From: Caulobacter sp.
GTDB lineage: Bacteria; Pseudomonadota; Alphaproteobacteria; Caulobacterales; Caulobacteraceae
Length of the DNA stretch: 64,000 nucleotides
Direction of reading: 5' to 3'
Assembly: GCA_030645575.1 (NCBI GenBank)
Contig: JAUSMJ010000003.1
Location: 26,395-90,394, forward strand
Shown: piece by piece, positions 29,761-39,579 of the stretch
Numbering within the stretch: the stretch's first letter is position 1
Layout of the letters: every line of letters starts with the position of its first letter
Position numbers and translations under genes: made by a program
Notes under the pieces: generated by a model
What the model was told of the DNA's origin: nothing
What the model saw: the letters and a program-made list of their open reading frames with translations, nothing else
Databases searched by the model: none

Positions 29761-29940
29761 GTGGCCAGTCCGGGAAAACGCGCCTTTCTGATGCGGGTCA
29801 GGCCCGAGGTGCTCGAAGCGGTCGAGCGCCTCGCGGCCGCCGAACTGCGCAGCGTCAACGCGCAGCTGGAGGTGCTGTTGCGCGAGGCCCTGGCGCGGCG
29901 GGGCGTCGTCCGCGGCGACAAGGAACCGGGGAGCCGTTGA
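29761..29940 (+). CDS. Ribbon-helix-helix (Arc-like) DNA-binding protein
   Basis: 59 residues, GTG start at 29761, four bases after the SPFH stop. KRAFLMRVRPEVLEAVERLA and SVNAQLEVLLREAL give the beta strand and two helices of Arc/MetJ-type RHH proteins. It is often labelled a toxin-antitoxin or HicB-like antitoxin, but there is no toxin gene here. More likely an autoregulator of the SPFH operon, binding the palindrome at 28824-28839. Confidence 0.78.
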   Translation: MASPGKRAFLMRVRPEVLEAVERLAAAELRSVNAQLEVLLREALARRGVVRGDKEPGSR

Positions 29941-29981
29941 CGCTTTGATCCGAAGCGCCCTCCGGCGTTCTGGATCATCGC

Positions 29982-31145
29982 GTGCCGTTCGCCGACCCCA
30001 GCCCCCGCCTGGTCGATACGACCATGCTCTACGCTCCCCGCGGCGGAGGCGTTAAGCGCTATCTGACGGCCAAGCGCGCCTGGTTGGCCAAGGCTCGTCC
30101 CGGGGTGCGCCACACCTTGGTCGCGCCCGGTCCTCGGGACTTCCACGACGGCCACGGCCGGGTGTCGATCTACGCCGCGCCGCTGCCGTTTGGGGACGGC
30201 TATCGCTGGCCCCTGAGCAAGGCGACCTGGATGGAGCGGCTGATCCGCCAGAATCCCTCGATCATCGAGGCGGGCGATCCCTACACGCCGGGCCTCGCGG
30301 CGCAGAAGGCCGGCGCCCGTCTGGGCGTGCCGGTGGTCGGCTTCTGTCACACCGATCTCGGCGCCCTGGCGGCGCTGATGATCGGGGACTGGGCGGAAAA
30401 GCCGGTGCGCAGGCGCTGGGCGGCCATCTACAGGGATTTCGATCAGGCCGTGGCCCCCAGCCGTTTCGTCGCCGACCGGTTGATCGAGTCGGGCGTGACT
30501 TCGGCCATCGCCCTGCCGCTGGGCGTCGATACCGACCTGTTTCATCCGGGCCAGGCCGACCGCGAGGCCGTGCGGCGGGAACTGGGCCTGGGTCCGGGGC
30601 ATCGCCTGCTGGTGTTCGCCGGTCGTCCGGCGCGGGAGAAGCGCATCGACGTGCTGGTCGATGCGGTCGAGCGCCTCGGCGAACCCTACGTCCTGGTGCT
30701 GGTGGGCGCGGGCGAGGCGGCGGCGCCCTCCGACCGGGTCGTCGCCGCGCCGTATCAGACCGATCCGGCCCGGCTGGCCCGCATTCTGGCCAGCTGCGAC
30801 GCGTTCGTGCACGCCAACGACGCCGAGCCGTTCGGCCTGGTCGTGCTCGAGGCCATGGCCTGCGGCCTGCCGGTCGTGGGCGTCGATGCGGGCGGAGTCG
30901 CCGAGTCGGTCGATGAGGCCGTGGGCCAGCTGGCCCCGCGGTCGGACGGACCGGCGCTGGCCGAGGCCATCGCCGCCCTGTTCGAGCGCGACATGGTCGA
31001 GGTCGGCCGGGCCGCGCGGCGCCGGACCGAGGCCCGGCACGGCTGGGCCGGCGTGTTCGAGCAGCTGGCGGCGATCTACGCCAGGCTGACCGGCGACGCG
31101 GCCTTCGTCACGCCGCCTGCCGGCCTGCCGCGAAGCTCTCGATAA
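29982..31145 (+). CDS. Glycosyltransferase, GT4-like
   Basis: 387 residues, GTG start. N-terminal domain (MLYAPRGGGVKRYL) and C-terminal donor domain with EPFGLVVLEAMACGLPVVG, the EX7E motif of GT4 retaining transferases. It would transfer sugar from an NDP-sugar to a lipid or polysaccharide. The 3' end overlaps the convergent Nudix gene by 38 bases. Specificity unknown. Confidence 0.88.
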   Translation: MPFADPSPRLVDTTMLYAPRGGGVKRYLTAKRAWLAKARPGVRHTLVAPGPRDFHDGHGRVSIYAAPLPFGDGYRWPLSKATWMERLIRQNPSIIEAGDPYTPGLAAQKAGARLGVPVVGFCHTDLGALAALMIGDWAEKPVRRRWAAIYRDFDQAVAPSRFVADRLIESGVTSAIALPLGVDTDLFHPGQADREAVRRELGLGPGHRLLVFAGRPAREKRIDVLVDAVERLGEPYVLVLVGAGEAAAPSDRVVAAPYQTDPARLARILASCDAFVHANDAEPFGLVVLEAMACGLPVVGVDAGGVAESVDEAVGQLAPRSDGPALAEAIAALFERDMVEVGRAARRRTEARHGWAGVFEQLAAIYARLTGDAAFVTPPAGLPRSSR

Positions 31146-31590
31146 GCAGCCGCAGTCCGGGCTCCTCGACCATGCGCGCGGCCTCCAGCGCCGGAACCCA
31201 GCGGCGCTGGCGCTGGCGCTTCTCGGGCCAGTCCTTGGCCTCGACGGTGACGGCCAGGGGGTAGACATCGACCCGGCACCGCTGTGGCGGGCCGGACTTC
31301 ATCCGCTTGCGGTAGCGGAAGGCCCCCAGGGGCGTATCGCCAATCTCGCCGCGGACCCCGGCCTCTTCCCAGGCCTCCTGGGCCGCCGCGTCGTGGGCGG
31401 CAAGCGTGATCATCGGCCAGCCCTTGGGGATGACCCAGCGGCGGGTCTCGCGCGAGGTGATCAGGAGAATCTCGACCCCGGCCTTGGTCTCACACCAGGG
31501 CAGGGCGGCGTACTGCTGCCGGTGCGCGACCCAGCTGAGGGCGTGAAGCCGCTCGCGGAAGCGTCCGATCAGCGTGTTTCCCCTGCGCAT
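31108..31590 (-). CDS. Nudix hydrolase
   Basis: 160 residues. The Nudix box is GWPMITLAAHDAAAQEAWEEAGVRG, with the EAWEEAG core that binds metal. It hydrolyses a nucleoside diphosphate linked to another group. The family with WVIPKGWP before the box resembles diphosphoinositol-polyphosphate phosphohydrolases (DIPP-like). ATG at 31590 preferred; the reading frame extends to 31677 with a Pro/Arg-rich unlikely leader. Confidence 0.85.
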   Translation of the reverse strand: MRRGNTLIGRFRERLHALSWVAHRQQYAALPWCETKAGVEILLITSRETRRWVIPKGWPMITLAAHDAAAQEAWEEAGVRGEIGDTPLGAFRYRKRMKSGPPQRCRVDVYPLAVTVEAKDWPEKRQRQRRWVPALEAARMVEEPGLRLLIESFAAGRQAA

Positions 31591-31809
31591 GCGGGCCTGG
31601 AGTCTGTGCAGCAATCGCCTGCCTTCGAATCGTTCCGTGAGCGGAGGAGGATGGGTCCCCCGGCGACGGGGGTCCATAGCGCCGACGCGGCGGTGTCCGG
31701 GTCGCCAGCCACAGGGTGATCATCCGCCCGGCCGACGTTGCGCGGCCGTCGCCGCGAGTGCAGGGGACTAAATGATCCGCGAGGCGTTGTGAGATGCGGA
31801 TGAGGATAG

Positions 31810-31989
31810 ATGCCCGCAATGATAACCGAACGCCAGTACCTGAGCATGGCCATGGAGACCTTGCAAAGCTCGAAAATGGACGGCAATGGGAAAATTGTCT
31901 CGACATACGGAATTGTGTCTGGCGATTGGCATCGCGTTGCTCGCACGAGCAAAGATCATGAGTCGCCCAACCGCGATATCGACACGTGA
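31810..31989 (+). CDS. Small hypothetical reading frame
   Basis: 59 codons, GAGG ribosome-like site 4-8 bases upstream. Contains MAMETLQSSKMDGNGKIVS. Lower GC than the neighbours. Its TGA overlaps the GTG of the next small frame (GTGA), the arrangement seen in coupled genes. No family recognised; may be chance. Confidence 0.35.
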   Translation: MPAMITERQYLSMAMETLQSSKMDGNGKIVSTYGIVSGDWHRVARTSKDHESPNRDIDT

Positions 31990-32162
31990 CGGTCCCGATC
32001 CAATACCGAAGGCGGGCGTCGGAGATGTTGCGAATGGCGGGCCTGACCGAGGACGACGCGGCCCGGGTCGCCTACGAAGGCCTCGCCAGGACCTTCCTTC
32101 TGCTTGCCGATGAGGCCGATGCCCGGAGCGCCCTGGACCGCGACGCCCAGGGCAACCTCTGA
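31986..32162 (+). CDS. Small helical hypothetical protein
   Basis: 58 codons from a GTG at 31986, overlapping the previous stop. Reads QYRRRASEMLRMAGLTEDDA then AYEGLARTFLLLADEAD, a charged helical hairpin-like protein like many small alphaproteobacterial proteins of unknown function. Codon bias is that of the genome in the second half. Confidence 0.5.
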   Translation: MTVPIQYRRRASEMLRMAGLTEDDAARVAYEGLARTFLLLADEADARSALDRDAQGNL

Positions 32163-32209
32163 CACAGCCTGCCCCGGGGCGGCGCGGTCGATCGGATTGT
32201 GAAGGGAAA

Positions 32210-32286
<77 letters not shown>

Positions 32287-32348
32287 AAAGACGCCCGCCT
32301 CGCGGCGAGGGGCGTCTGATAGGTCCCTGCCCCTGGCCTGTCAACCGG

Positions 32349-33893
32349 TCAGGCGGGGATCAGATAATGAAACGGCGCGGCCGGTCCGGTGGCCAGGCCG
32401 AGGGCTCCCCAGAGCCCGGTCACGGCAAGGCCGGCGACGAAAAACGCCACGGCGTAGGGCAGCAGGGTCGAGAGCAGGCCGCCGACCCCCAGTTCCGGCC
32501 GCCAGCGCCGCGCGAAGCCCAGCACCAGGATGAAGTAGGGGTTCATCGGTGACATGATCACCAGGCTCGAATCGCCCATGCGATAGGCCGCCGTGGTCAT
32601 CTCCGGACTGACGCCCAGCAGCATCAGCATCGGCACCAGCACCGGGCCCAACGCCGCCCATTTGGCCGAGGCCGAGGCGATGACCATGTCCAGGCCCGCG
32701 CCCAGCACCGTCACCCCCATCAGGATGACGCCCAGTGGCGCGCCCGACCGCTTGAGCGCGTCCGCTCCGTTGATCGCCGAGATGGCCCCCAGGTTCGACC
32801 AGCCGAACATGGCGATGAAGTGCGAGGCGACGAAGGCCAGCACGATGTAGGGCGCCATGGCGGCGATCGACTCGGACGCATAGCGCACGACATCGGCGTC
32901 CTTGCGGATCAGGCCCGTCCTGAGGCCGTAGACGCAGCCGCTGGCGAGGAACAACAGGAAGAAGCCGGCCACCAGCGAGCGAAAGAAGGGCGTCCAGCGG
33001 GCCGGTCCCTCCGCGGTCGGGTCCTGCAACGGCGCGCCCGGCGCCAGCGCCAGGGCCGCCCACAACAGGATCACGGCCAGGGCCGCCAGCCCGGACCAGA
33101 GCAGGGCGCCCTTTGGCGCGCCGGCTGGCTCGCCCCCGGTCGTCGCGGCGGCCTTCGGCGGGGTCCAGGCGCCCAGGCGCGGCTCGACGATTCTGTCGGT
33201 GATGATCCAGCCCACGGCGATGAACACCGCCCCGCCGGTGGCGGTGAAATACCAGTCGCCGGCGAGGTTGGCGGTCCAGGTCGGGTCCAGCAGCCGGGCC
33301 GCCGGCTCGGTGAAGCCCAGAATCAGCGCGTCGAACTGGCCGGGCAGGGGGTTGCCGGCGAACGAGGCGATGGTCGCGGCGTAGGCGCAGGCCAGGCCCG
33401 CGATCGGATTGCGGCCGGCCGCGGCGAACACCACCGCGGCCAGCGGCGGCAGCACGACGATGCCCGAATCGGCCGCATGGTTCGACAACAAGCCGATCAG
33501 CAGCACCATCGGCGTCAGCAGGGCTCTGGGCGCGGCCTTGACCAGCCCGGCGATGGCCGCCGACAGCAGACCGACCCGCTCGGCTACCCCCGCGCCCAGC
33601 ATGACCAGCAACACCAAGCCCAGCGGGGCGAAGCCGGTGAAGGTCCTGGCCATTTCGGTCAACAGGGTGCGGACGTTGCCCGCCGACAGCAGGCTTTGGG
33701 CGACCAGCACCTCGTGGGTCACCGGATTGGTCGCGCTGACGCCCAGCGCCGCGCAGATAATGCTGGCGACGACCACCCCGCCGATCAGCCACAGGAAGAT
33801 GAACACCGGATCGGGCAGCCGGTCGCCGAACCGTTCGACGGCGTCGAGAATGCGGATTCCGGGGGATTTTCGGGGTGGCGAGGTATTCGTCAT
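32349..33893 (-). CDS. AbgT family transporter
   Basis: 514 residues with about 10-12 membrane spans, the AbgT length. Motifs: RFGDRLPDPVFIFLWLIGG at the start, GVAERVGLLSAAI, and MSPMNPYFILVLGFARRW near the end. AbgT proteins import p-aminobenzoyl-glutamate or export sulfonamide-like drugs. The ATG at 33893 starts directly before the conserved N-terminus; a longer frame upstream reads through a repeat. Confidence 0.9.
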   Translation of the reverse strand: MTNTSPPRKSPGIRILDAVERFGDRLPDPVFIFLWLIGGVVVASIICAALGVSATNPVTHEVLVAQSLLSAGNVRTLLTEMARTFTGFAPLGLVLLVMLGAGVAERVGLLSAAIAGLVKAAPRALLTPMVLLIGLLSNHAADSGIVVLPPLAAVVFAAAGRNPIAGLACAYAATIASFAGNPLPGQFDALILGFTEPAARLLDPTWTANLAGDWYFTATGGAVFIAVGWIITDRIVEPRLGAWTPPKAAATTGGEPAGAPKGALLWSGLAALAVILLWAALALAPGAPLQDPTAEGPARWTPFFRSLVAGFFLLFLASGCVYGLRTGLIRKDADVVRYASESIAAMAPYIVLAFVASHFIAMFGWSNLGAISAINGADALKRSGAPLGVILMGVTVLGAGLDMVIASASAKWAALGPVLVPMLMLLGVSPEMTTAAYRMGDSSLVIMSPMNPYFILVLGFARRWRPELGVGGLLSTLLPYAVAFFVAGLAVTGLWGALGLATGPAAPFHYLIPA

Positions 33894-33939
33894 GGGCGAA
33901 GTCTGCACGGGGTTAAGGACGCCGCAAGCTCCACCCTCA

Positions 33940-34055
33940 CCGTCATCCTCGCCCCTGTCGCGAGGACCCCTTTCGCCGTCGCGGGGGCGGCGCGAGATCA
34001 CGCTCTCACGGGGATGCTGAGCGAGGGGGCCTGGGCACGGGGCCCAGGATGACGG
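33940..34055. repeat. 116-bp element with CCGTCATCCT / AGGATGACGG ends
   Basis: Terminal inverted repeats CCGTCATCCT (33940-33949) and AGGATGACGG (34046-34055) enclose GC-rich sequence. The motif ATCCT..AGGAT/CGTCATCC recurs in other intergenic repeats here (23338, 35713). It separates the AbgT gene from nuoA. Confidence 0.6.
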
Positions 34056-34141
34056 ATGAAAACGGGTCCCAACACCGCGACGCCGTTTGAACCCCTCACG
34101 GCCATGGGCTAGAAGGGCCGCGACTCCTTTCCGGGACACCC

Positions 34142-34519
34142 ATGGACGCCTTCCTCCTCCAGTATCTGCCGATCGTGATCCTGCTCGGGATCGCGGCGGC
34201 GCTCGGCGTGGCCTTCATCCTCGCCGCCGCCATCTTCGCGCCCAAGGCGCCGGATCCCGAAAAGCTCTCCGCCTACGAATGCGGTTTCAACGCCTTCGAC
34301 GACGCGCGGATGAAGTTCGACGTCCGGTTTTACCTGGTCTCGATCCTGTTCATCATCTTCGACCTGGAAGTGGCCTTCCTGTTTCCCTGGGCCGTGAGCC
34401 TGATGAAGCTGCCCCACGACCAGAGCGTCTTCGCCTTCTGGTCGATGATGGCCTTCCTCGGCGTGCTGACCGTCGGCTTTGTCTACGAGTGGAAAAAGGG
34501 AGCCCTGGAATGGGAGTGA
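34142..34519 (+). CDS. nuoA: NADH-quinone oxidoreductase subunit A
   Basis: 125 residues, three transmembrane helices. Conserved [20 protein letters not shown] loop and [13 protein letters not shown]. Part of the membrane arm of complex I, at the junction with the quinone channel. First gene of the nuo operon; its 3' end overlaps nuoB by 10 bases. Confidence 0.96.
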   Translation: MDAFLLQYLPIVILLGIAAALGVAFILAAAIFAPKAPDPEKLSAYECGFNAFDDARMKFDVRFYLVSILFIIFDLEVAFLFPWAVSLMKLPHDQSVFAFWSMMAFLGVLTVGFVYEWKKGALEWE

Positions 34520-35070
34520 TCGTTCCTGCCGGGGCGGCCGGCCGTTCGACGGTCGAGGGTTACGACCCGCGCCTCCACGACCCCTATTTCGACGGCGTCT
34601 CGCAGCAGCTGGCCGACAAGGGCTTCGTCACGGCCGCCGCCGACGACCTGATCACCTGGGCCCGCACCGGGTCGCTGATGTGGATGACCTTCGGCCTGGC
34701 CTGCTGCGCGGTCGAGATGATGCAGGCCTCGATGCCGCGCTACGATCTGGAGCGCTACGGCTTCGCGCCCCGCGCCAGCCCGCGCCAGAGCGACGTGATG
34801 ATCGTCGCCGGCACCCTGACCAACAAGATGGCCCCGGCGCTGCGCAAGGTCTACGACCAGATGCCCGAGCCGCGCTATGTCATCAGCATGGGCAGCTGCG
34901 CCAACGGCGGCGGCTACTACTATTACAGCTACAGCGTCGTGCGCGGCTGCGACCGCGTGGTGCCGGTGGACATCTATGTCCCGGGCTGCCCGCCGACCGC
35001 CGAGGCCCTGGTCTACGGCGTGCTGCAGCTGCAGAAGAAGATCCGCCGCACGGGGACCATCGAGCGATGA
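34510..35070 (+). CDS. nuoB: NADH-quinone oxidoreductase subunit B
   Basis: 186 residues. Cysteines of the N2 cluster are in [20 protein letters not shown] and PGCPPTAE. It sits next to NuoD at the quinone site. Start at 34510 within the end of nuoA gives the conserved N-terminus; overlap with nuoC is 4 bases. Confidence 0.96.
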   Translation: MGVIVPAGAAGRSTVEGYDPRLHDPYFDGVSQQLADKGFVTAAADDLITWARTGSLMWMTFGLACCAVEMMQASMPRYDLERYGFAPRASPRQSDVMIVAGTLTNKMAPALRKVYDQMPEPRYVISMGSCANGGGYYYYSYSVVRGCDRVVPVDIYVPGCPPTAEALVYGVLQLQKKIRRTGTIER

Positions 35071-35666
35071 GCACGGATCTCGAAGCCCTCGGCCAGAGCA
35101 TCGTGGCGGGCAGCGCTGGCGCGATCACCACCTTTGACGTGGCGTTCGGCGAGCTGACCGTCACCGGCCCCTCGACCCGCGTGGTCCAGGCGCTGACCTT
35201 CCTGCGCGACCACCCCGACTGCCGGTTCCACCAGCTGATCGACCTCGCCGGCGTCGATTATCCGGAGCGGCCGCTGCGGTTCGACGTGGTCTATCACCTG
35301 CTGTCGATGGTCAGGAACCACCGCATTCGTCTGAAGGTGCAGACCAACGAGGACACGCCCGTGCCCAGCGTCGCGGGCCTGTTCCCGGCCGCCGACTGGT
35401 TCGAGCGCGAGGCGTTCGACATGTACGGCATCTTCTTCAGCGATCACCCGGACCTGCGCCGACTGCTGACCGACTACGGCTTCCATGGCCATCCGCTGCG
35501 GAAGGACTTCCCGATGACCGGCTATGTCGAAGTGCGCTACGACGACGAGCTTAAGCGGGTGGTCTATGAGCCGGTGAAGATCGCCGAGTTCCGCCAGTTC
35601 GACTTCCTCTCGCCCTGGGAGGGCGCCAGCTACGCCCTGCCGGGCGACGACAAGGCGGGGTCGTGA
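35067..35666 (+). CDS. nuoC: NADH-quinone oxidoreductase subunit C
   Basis: 199 residues. Conserved [13 protein letters not shown] segment ([20 protein letters not shown]) and [14 protein letters not shown] at the C-terminus. Hydrophilic connecting subunit of complex I. NuoC and NuoD are separate genes here, as usual in alphaproteobacteria. Confidence 0.96.
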   Translation: MSTDLEALGQSIVAGSAGAITTFDVAFGELTVTGPSTRVVQALTFLRDHPDCRFHQLIDLAGVDYPERPLRFDVVYHLLSMVRNHRIRLKVQTNEDTPVPSVAGLFPAADWFEREAFDMYGIFFSDHPDLRRLLTDYGFHGHPLRKDFPMTGYVEVRYDDELKRVVYEPVKIAEFRQFDFLSPWEGASYALPGDDKAGS

Positions 35667-35680
35667 TGGTGTTGGATGGT

Positions 35681-35789
35681 TGCGTCCTTCGACACGGCCC
35701 TTCGGGCCTGCTCAGGATGACGTACATTTGTGACGCGCCACCTCTCCACGTCATGGTGAGCAGCGCGAAGCGCGTGTCGAACCACGCAC
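35681..35789. repeat. Interspersed repeat inside the nuo operon (nuoC/nuoD)
   Basis: TGCGTCCTTCGACACGGCCC with CTCAGGATGACG (35681-35722) faces GTCATGGTGAGCAGCGC with GTGTCGAACCACGCAC (35749-35789). It is the reverse-oriented relative of 23279-23384. It occupies the only sizeable gap in the 5' half of the nuo operon. Confidence 0.78.
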
Positions 35790-35814
35790 AATGCCTGACG
35801 GGAGCCGTACTCTG

Positions 35815-37029
35815 ATGGCCGACGATTCTTCGAACGTCCCGACGATTCCCGAAACCCCGGTCCGCAAGTTCAACATCAACTTCGGCCCGCAACACCCGGC
35901 CGCGCACGGCGTGCTGCGCCTGGTGCTGGAGCTGGACGGCGAGGTCGTCGAGCGGGTCGATCCGCATATCGGCCTGCTGCACCGCGGCACCGAGAAGCTG
36001 ATGGAGGCCCGCACCTACCTCCAGAACATCCCGTACTTCGACCGCCTCGACTACGTCGCCCCGATGAACCAGGAGCACGCCTTCTGCCTGGCCATCGAGA
36101 AGCTGCTGGGCGTGGATGTGCCCCGGCGTGGCCAGATCATCCGCGTGCTCTACAGCGAGATCGGCCGCATTCTCAGCCACCTGCTCAACGTGACGACTCA
36201 GGCCCTGGACGTCGGCGCCCTGACGCCGCCGCTCTGGGGCTTCGAGGAGCGCGAGAGGCTGATGGTGTTCTATGAGCGCGCCTGCGGCGCGCGGCTGCAC
36301 GCCAACTTCTTCCGGCCGGGCGGCGTGCACCAGGACCTGACCGACGCGCTGATCGAGGATATCGACCGGTGGGCCGCCCAGTTCCCCAAGCGCTGCGATG
36401 ACATCGAGACCCTGATCACCGGCAACCGCATCTTCAAGCAGCGCAACGTCGATATCGGCGTGGTCTCGCGCCAGCAGGCCATCGACCTTAGCTTCTCGGG
36501 CGTGATGGTGCGCGGGTCGGGCATCGCCTGGGACCTGCGCCGTAACCAGCCGTACGAGTGCTACAGCGAGTTCGACTTCGACATCCCGCTGGGGATCAAC
36601 GGCGACTGCTACGACCGCTACCTGTGCCGCATGCAGGAGATGCGCGAGTCGACGAAGATCATCCGCCAGGCCTGCGCCATGCTGCGCGGGACGCCGGGCC
36701 CGGTGATGACCCTGGACAACAAGGTCGTCCCGCCGCGCCGCGCGGAAATGAAGGCCTCGATGGAAGCCCTGATCCATCACTTCAAGCTCTACACCGAGGG
36801 ATTCCGCACCCCGGAGGGCGAGGTCTACGCCTGCGTCGAGGCGCCCAAGGGCGAGTTCGGCGTGTTCCTGGTCAGCGACGGAACCAACAAGCCCTACCGC
36901 TGCAAGATCCGCGCGCCGGGCTTCCCGCACCTGGCGGCCATGGACACGCTCAACCGCGGCCACATGCTGGCCGACGTCAGCGCCATCCTCGGCAGCCTGG
37001 ACATCGTGTTTGGAGAGATTGACCGGTGA
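35815..37029 (+). CDS. nuoD: NADH-quinone oxidoreductase subunit D
   Basis: 404 residues. Conserved [22 protein letters not shown] and [12 protein letters not shown] near the start, and the quinone-site Tyr/His region. Related to the large subunit of NiFe hydrogenases. The ATG at 35815 has GGGAG about 9 bases upstream; an upstream ATG at 35791 lies in the repeat. The stop overlaps nuoE by 4 bases. Confidence 0.95.
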   Translation: MADDSSNVPTIPETPVRKFNINFGPQHPAAHGVLRLVLELDGEVVERVDPHIGLLHRGTEKLMEARTYLQNIPYFDRLDYVAPMNQEHAFCLAIEKLLGVDVPRRGQIIRVLYSEIGRILSHLLNVTTQALDVGALTPPLWGFEERERLMVFYERACGARLHANFFRPGGVHQDLTDALIEDIDRWAAQFPKRCDDIETLITGNRIFKQRNVDIGVVSRQQAIDLSFSGVMVRGSGIAWDLRRNQPYECYSEFDFDIPLGINGDCYDRYLCRMQEMRESTKIIRQACAMLRGTPGPVMTLDNKVVPPRRAEMKASMEALIHHFKLYTEGFRTPEGEVYACVEAPKGEFGVFLVSDGTNKPYRCKIRAPGFPHLAAMDTLNRGHMLADVSAILGSLDIVFGEIDR

Positions 37030-37709
37030 GCGTCCGCCGACTTGCGAAAGACCAGCCCGCCTCGTTCGCCTTCAGCAAGGACACGCTGAAGACCGCCCAG
37101 TGGTGGATCGCCAAATACCCCGCCGAGCGCAAACAGTCGGCGGTGCTGCCGATCCTGTGGCTGGTGCAGAAGCAGGAGGGCTGGGTCTGCGAGCCGGCCA
37201 TCCGCGCCGTCGCCGAGCTGCTGGGGATGCCAGTGATCCGGGTGCTGGAGGTGGCGACCTTCTACACCATGTTCCAGCTGGAACCCGTTGGTTCCGTTGC
37301 GTTTGTCCAGCTGTGCGGCACCACGCCCTGCATGCTGTGCGGGGCCAATGATCTGAAGACCGTGCTGGAAAAGAAGATCGGCCCGAAGAACCACCTGTCG
37401 GCTGACGGGAAGTTCAGCTGGGAAGAGGTCGAGTGCCTGGGCGCCTGTTCCAATGCCCCGATGGCCGCGATTAACGACTACTACTACGAGGACCTGACGC
37501 TGGAGAGCCTGGCGACGATCCTCGACGAGTTTGCCGCCGGCAAGAAGCCCAAACCCGGCTCGCGCATCGGCCGCGGCGCGTCGGAGCCGCATGGCAAGAT
37601 CCAGACCTTGCTTGATCCCAGTCTCTACGACGGCTCGGCGGCAAAGAAGATCAAGATTCCGAACCTGCCCGAGAAGCCCGGCAAGGCCAAAAAGGAACCG
37701 GCGGCTTGA
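37026..37709 (+). CDS. nuoE: NADH-quinone oxidoreductase subunit E
   Basis: 227 residues, GTG start. [2Fe-2S] thioredoxin-like domain with [11 protein letters not shown] and [11 protein letters not shown] giving the four ligands. The C-terminus has a Lys/Pro-rich tail of about 60 residues, longer than E. coli NuoE (166). Part of the NADH dehydrogenase module with NuoF. Confidence 0.95.
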   Translation: MSVRRLAKDQPASFAFSKDTLKTAQWWIAKYPAERKQSAVLPILWLVQKQEGWVCEPAIRAVAELLGMPVIRVLEVATFYTMFQLEPVGSVAFVQLCGTTPCMLCGANDLKTVLEKKIGPKNHLSADGKFSWEEVECLGACSNAPMAAINDYYYEDLTLESLATILDEFAAGKKPKPGSRIGRGASEPHGKIQTLLDPSLYDGSAAKKIKIPNLPEKPGKAKKEPAA

Positions 37710-37939
37710 ACCCTGAAATCCTCAGGCTCTGGCGCTCGCGCCCCTTCCAGATCGCTGCGGTCTGGGAGGTGCTCTGCGTTGGCGCGGGGATCGTGTCCTT
37801 CTACCGGACCGGCGTTGAGATCTACGCCGTCGCGGGCATTTTCGCCGGCGTCGTCCCGATGAGCGTGGTGATGCTGCTGTTCCTACGCTCGCAGAAGGCT
37901 GGCGCAGCCGCTGATCGCTCGAAGGACATCGTCCAATGA
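37706..37939 (+). CDS. Small membrane protein in nuo operon
   Basis: 77 residues, TTG start overlapping the nuoE stop. Two hydrophobic segments (IAAVWEVLCVGAGIVSFY and YAVAGIFAGVVPMSVVMLL) and a charged tail. No family recognised. Location between nuoE and nuoF, coupled at both ends, suggests a role in complex I assembly or a chance passenger. Confidence 0.7.
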   Translation: MNPEILRLWRSRPFQIAAVWEVLCVGAGIVSFYRTGVEIYAVAGIFAGVVPMSVVMLLFLRSQKAGAAADRSKDIVQ

Positions 37940-38208
37940 GCGACACCAGTGAAGCCGAACTGCTGGCCAAACGCTCGGCCTACATCGACACCCTGCGCGG
38001 CCTCTATCGCCGTGAGCGGTTGGCCGGGTTCTTCCTGATCCTGGGCGGGTTCGCGCTGGTCGCGCCGTCCTGGTGGGCCCGCGACTGGTCTCACCTGGCC
38101 ATCCAGATTGGCTACGGCCTGATCATGCTGGGCTGGGTCGCCTACATCTACGTCATCTGGAAGCGCACCGCCTGGCGCCGCGCCAATCCCTTCGATCCGA
38201 AAGCCTGA
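37936..38208 (+). CDS. Small membrane protein in nuo operon
   Basis: 90 residues: a charged N-terminal helix, then two hydrophobic helices (LAGFFLILGGFALVAPSWW and IQIGYGLIMLGWVAYIYVIW) and a basic end. The start overlaps the previous gene by 4 bases; nuoF begins 6 bases later. Family unknown. Confidence 0.72.
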   Translation: MSDTSEAELLAKRSAYIDTLRGLYRRERLAGFFLILGGFALVAPSWWARDWSHLAIQIGYGLIMLGWVAYIYVIWKRTAWRRANPFDPKA

Positions 38209-38214
38209 AGCACC

Positions 38215-39534
38215 ATGGTCGGCATCCTCGAAGACAAGGACCGCATCTTCACCAACCTCTACGGGCTCCAGGACTGGGGTCTCGAAGGGGCCAGGAAGCG
38301 CGGCTGCTGGAACGGGACGAAGGACATGCTCGACGCGGGCGGTCCGTGGATCATCGACAACATCAAGCAGAGCGGCCTGCGCGGTCGCGGCGGCGCCGGT
38401 TTCGGCACGGGGCTGAAGTGGTCGTTCATGCCCAAGGAGGTCCGCGAGGGCCGGCCGCACTACCTGGTGGTCAACGCCGACGAGTCCGAGCCGGGCACCT
38501 GCAAGGACCGGGAGATCATCCGCCACGATCCGCACCTGCTGATCGAGGGCTGCCTGATCGCCTCGTTCTCGATGCAGGCGCACGCCTGCTACATCTACAT
38601 CCGCGGCGAATACGTGCGCGAGCGCGAGGTGCTCGAGGCGGCGATCAAACAGGCCTATGAGGCCAAGCTGATCGGCAAGAACAACGTCCACGGCTGGGAT
38701 TTCGACCTCTACGTCCACCACGGCGGCGGGGCCTATATCTGCGGCGAGGAAACCGCCCTGCTGGAGAGCCTGGAGGGCAAGAAGGGCCAGCCGCGCCTGA
38801 AGCCGCCGTTCCCGGCCGGCGCCGGCCTCTACGGCTGCCCGACCACGGTCAACAATGTCGAGAGCATCGCGGTGGCCGGGACGATCCTGCGCCGGGGCGC
38901 CGGCTGGTTCGCCGGCTTTGGTCGGCCGAACAACACCGGCACCAAGCTGTTCTGCGTTTCCGGGCATGTGAACCTGCCCTGCAACGTCGAGGAGGCCATG
39001 AGCATCCCGTTTCGCCAGCTGATCGAGGATCACTGCGGCGGCGTGCGGGGCGGCTGGGGCAACCTCAAGGCCGTGATCCCGGGCGGCTCGTCCGTGCCGA
39101 TGATCCCGGCGGAGCAGTGCGAGGACCTGGCCATGGACTTCGACGCCCTGCGCGAGCTGCGCTCGGGCCTGGGCACGGCGGCCGTCATCGTCATGGACAA
39201 GTCGACCGACCTGGTCCGCGCCATCGCGCGCCTCAGCTACTTCTACAAGCACGAGAGCTGCGGCCAGTGCACGCCCTGCCGCGAAGGCACGGGCTGGATG
39301 TGGCGGGTGATGGAGCGCATGGCCACCGGCGAGGCGGACATGAATGAGATCGACACGCTCCTCGATGTCACGACCCAGGTCGAAGGCCACACCATCTGCG
39401 CCCTGGGCGACGCCGCCGCCTGGCCGATCCAGGGCCTGTTCCGCCACTTCCGCCACGAGGTTGAAGAGCGGATCACCAGCTACCGGGCGGGGAGGCCGCA
39501 CGTGCAGGGGGCGACCCTGATCGCGGCGGAGTAG
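38215..39534 (+). CDS. nuoF: NADH-quinone oxidoreductase subunit F
   Basis: 439 residues. FMN/NADH site [15 protein letters not shown] at about 58-72, and [13 protein letters not shown]; 4Fe-4S ligands [15 protein letters not shown] with a later Cys in TICALGD. Oxidises NADH and passes electrons to the chain of clusters. Confidence 0.97.
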   Translation: MVGILEDKDRIFTNLYGLQDWGLEGARKRGCWNGTKDMLDAGGPWIIDNIKQSGLRGRGGAGFGTGLKWSFMPKEVREGRPHYLVVNADESEPGTCKDREIIRHDPHLLIEGCLIASFSMQAHACYIYIRGEYVREREVLEAAIKQAYEAKLIGKNNVHGWDFDLYVHHGGGAYICGEETALLESLEGKKGQPRLKPPFPAGAGLYGCPTTVNNVESIAVAGTILRRGAGWFAGFGRPNNTGTKLFCVSGHVNLPCNVEEAMSIPFRQLIEDHCGGVRGGWGNLKAVIPGGSSVPMIPAEQCEDLAMDFDALRELRSGLGTAAVIVMDKSTDLVRAIARLSYFYKHESCGQCTPCREGTGWMWRVMERMATGEADMNEIDTLLDVTTQVEGHTICALGDAAAWPIQGLFRHFRHEVEERITSYRAGRPHVQGATLIAAE

Positions 39535-39579
39535 GGGGCGCCTTTGGGAGATGCCGTCGGACGTGCTAGTATTCAGCCT

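Noticed and set aside
29761..29940. Toxin-antitoxin reading of the ribbon-helix-helix gene
   Set aside because: There is no partner toxin next to it; the coupled gene is an SPFH membrane protein.
31886..32113. 75-codon plus-strand frame
   Set aside because: Overlaps two better small frames; its second half is Arg/Pro/Gly-rich shadow-like sequence.
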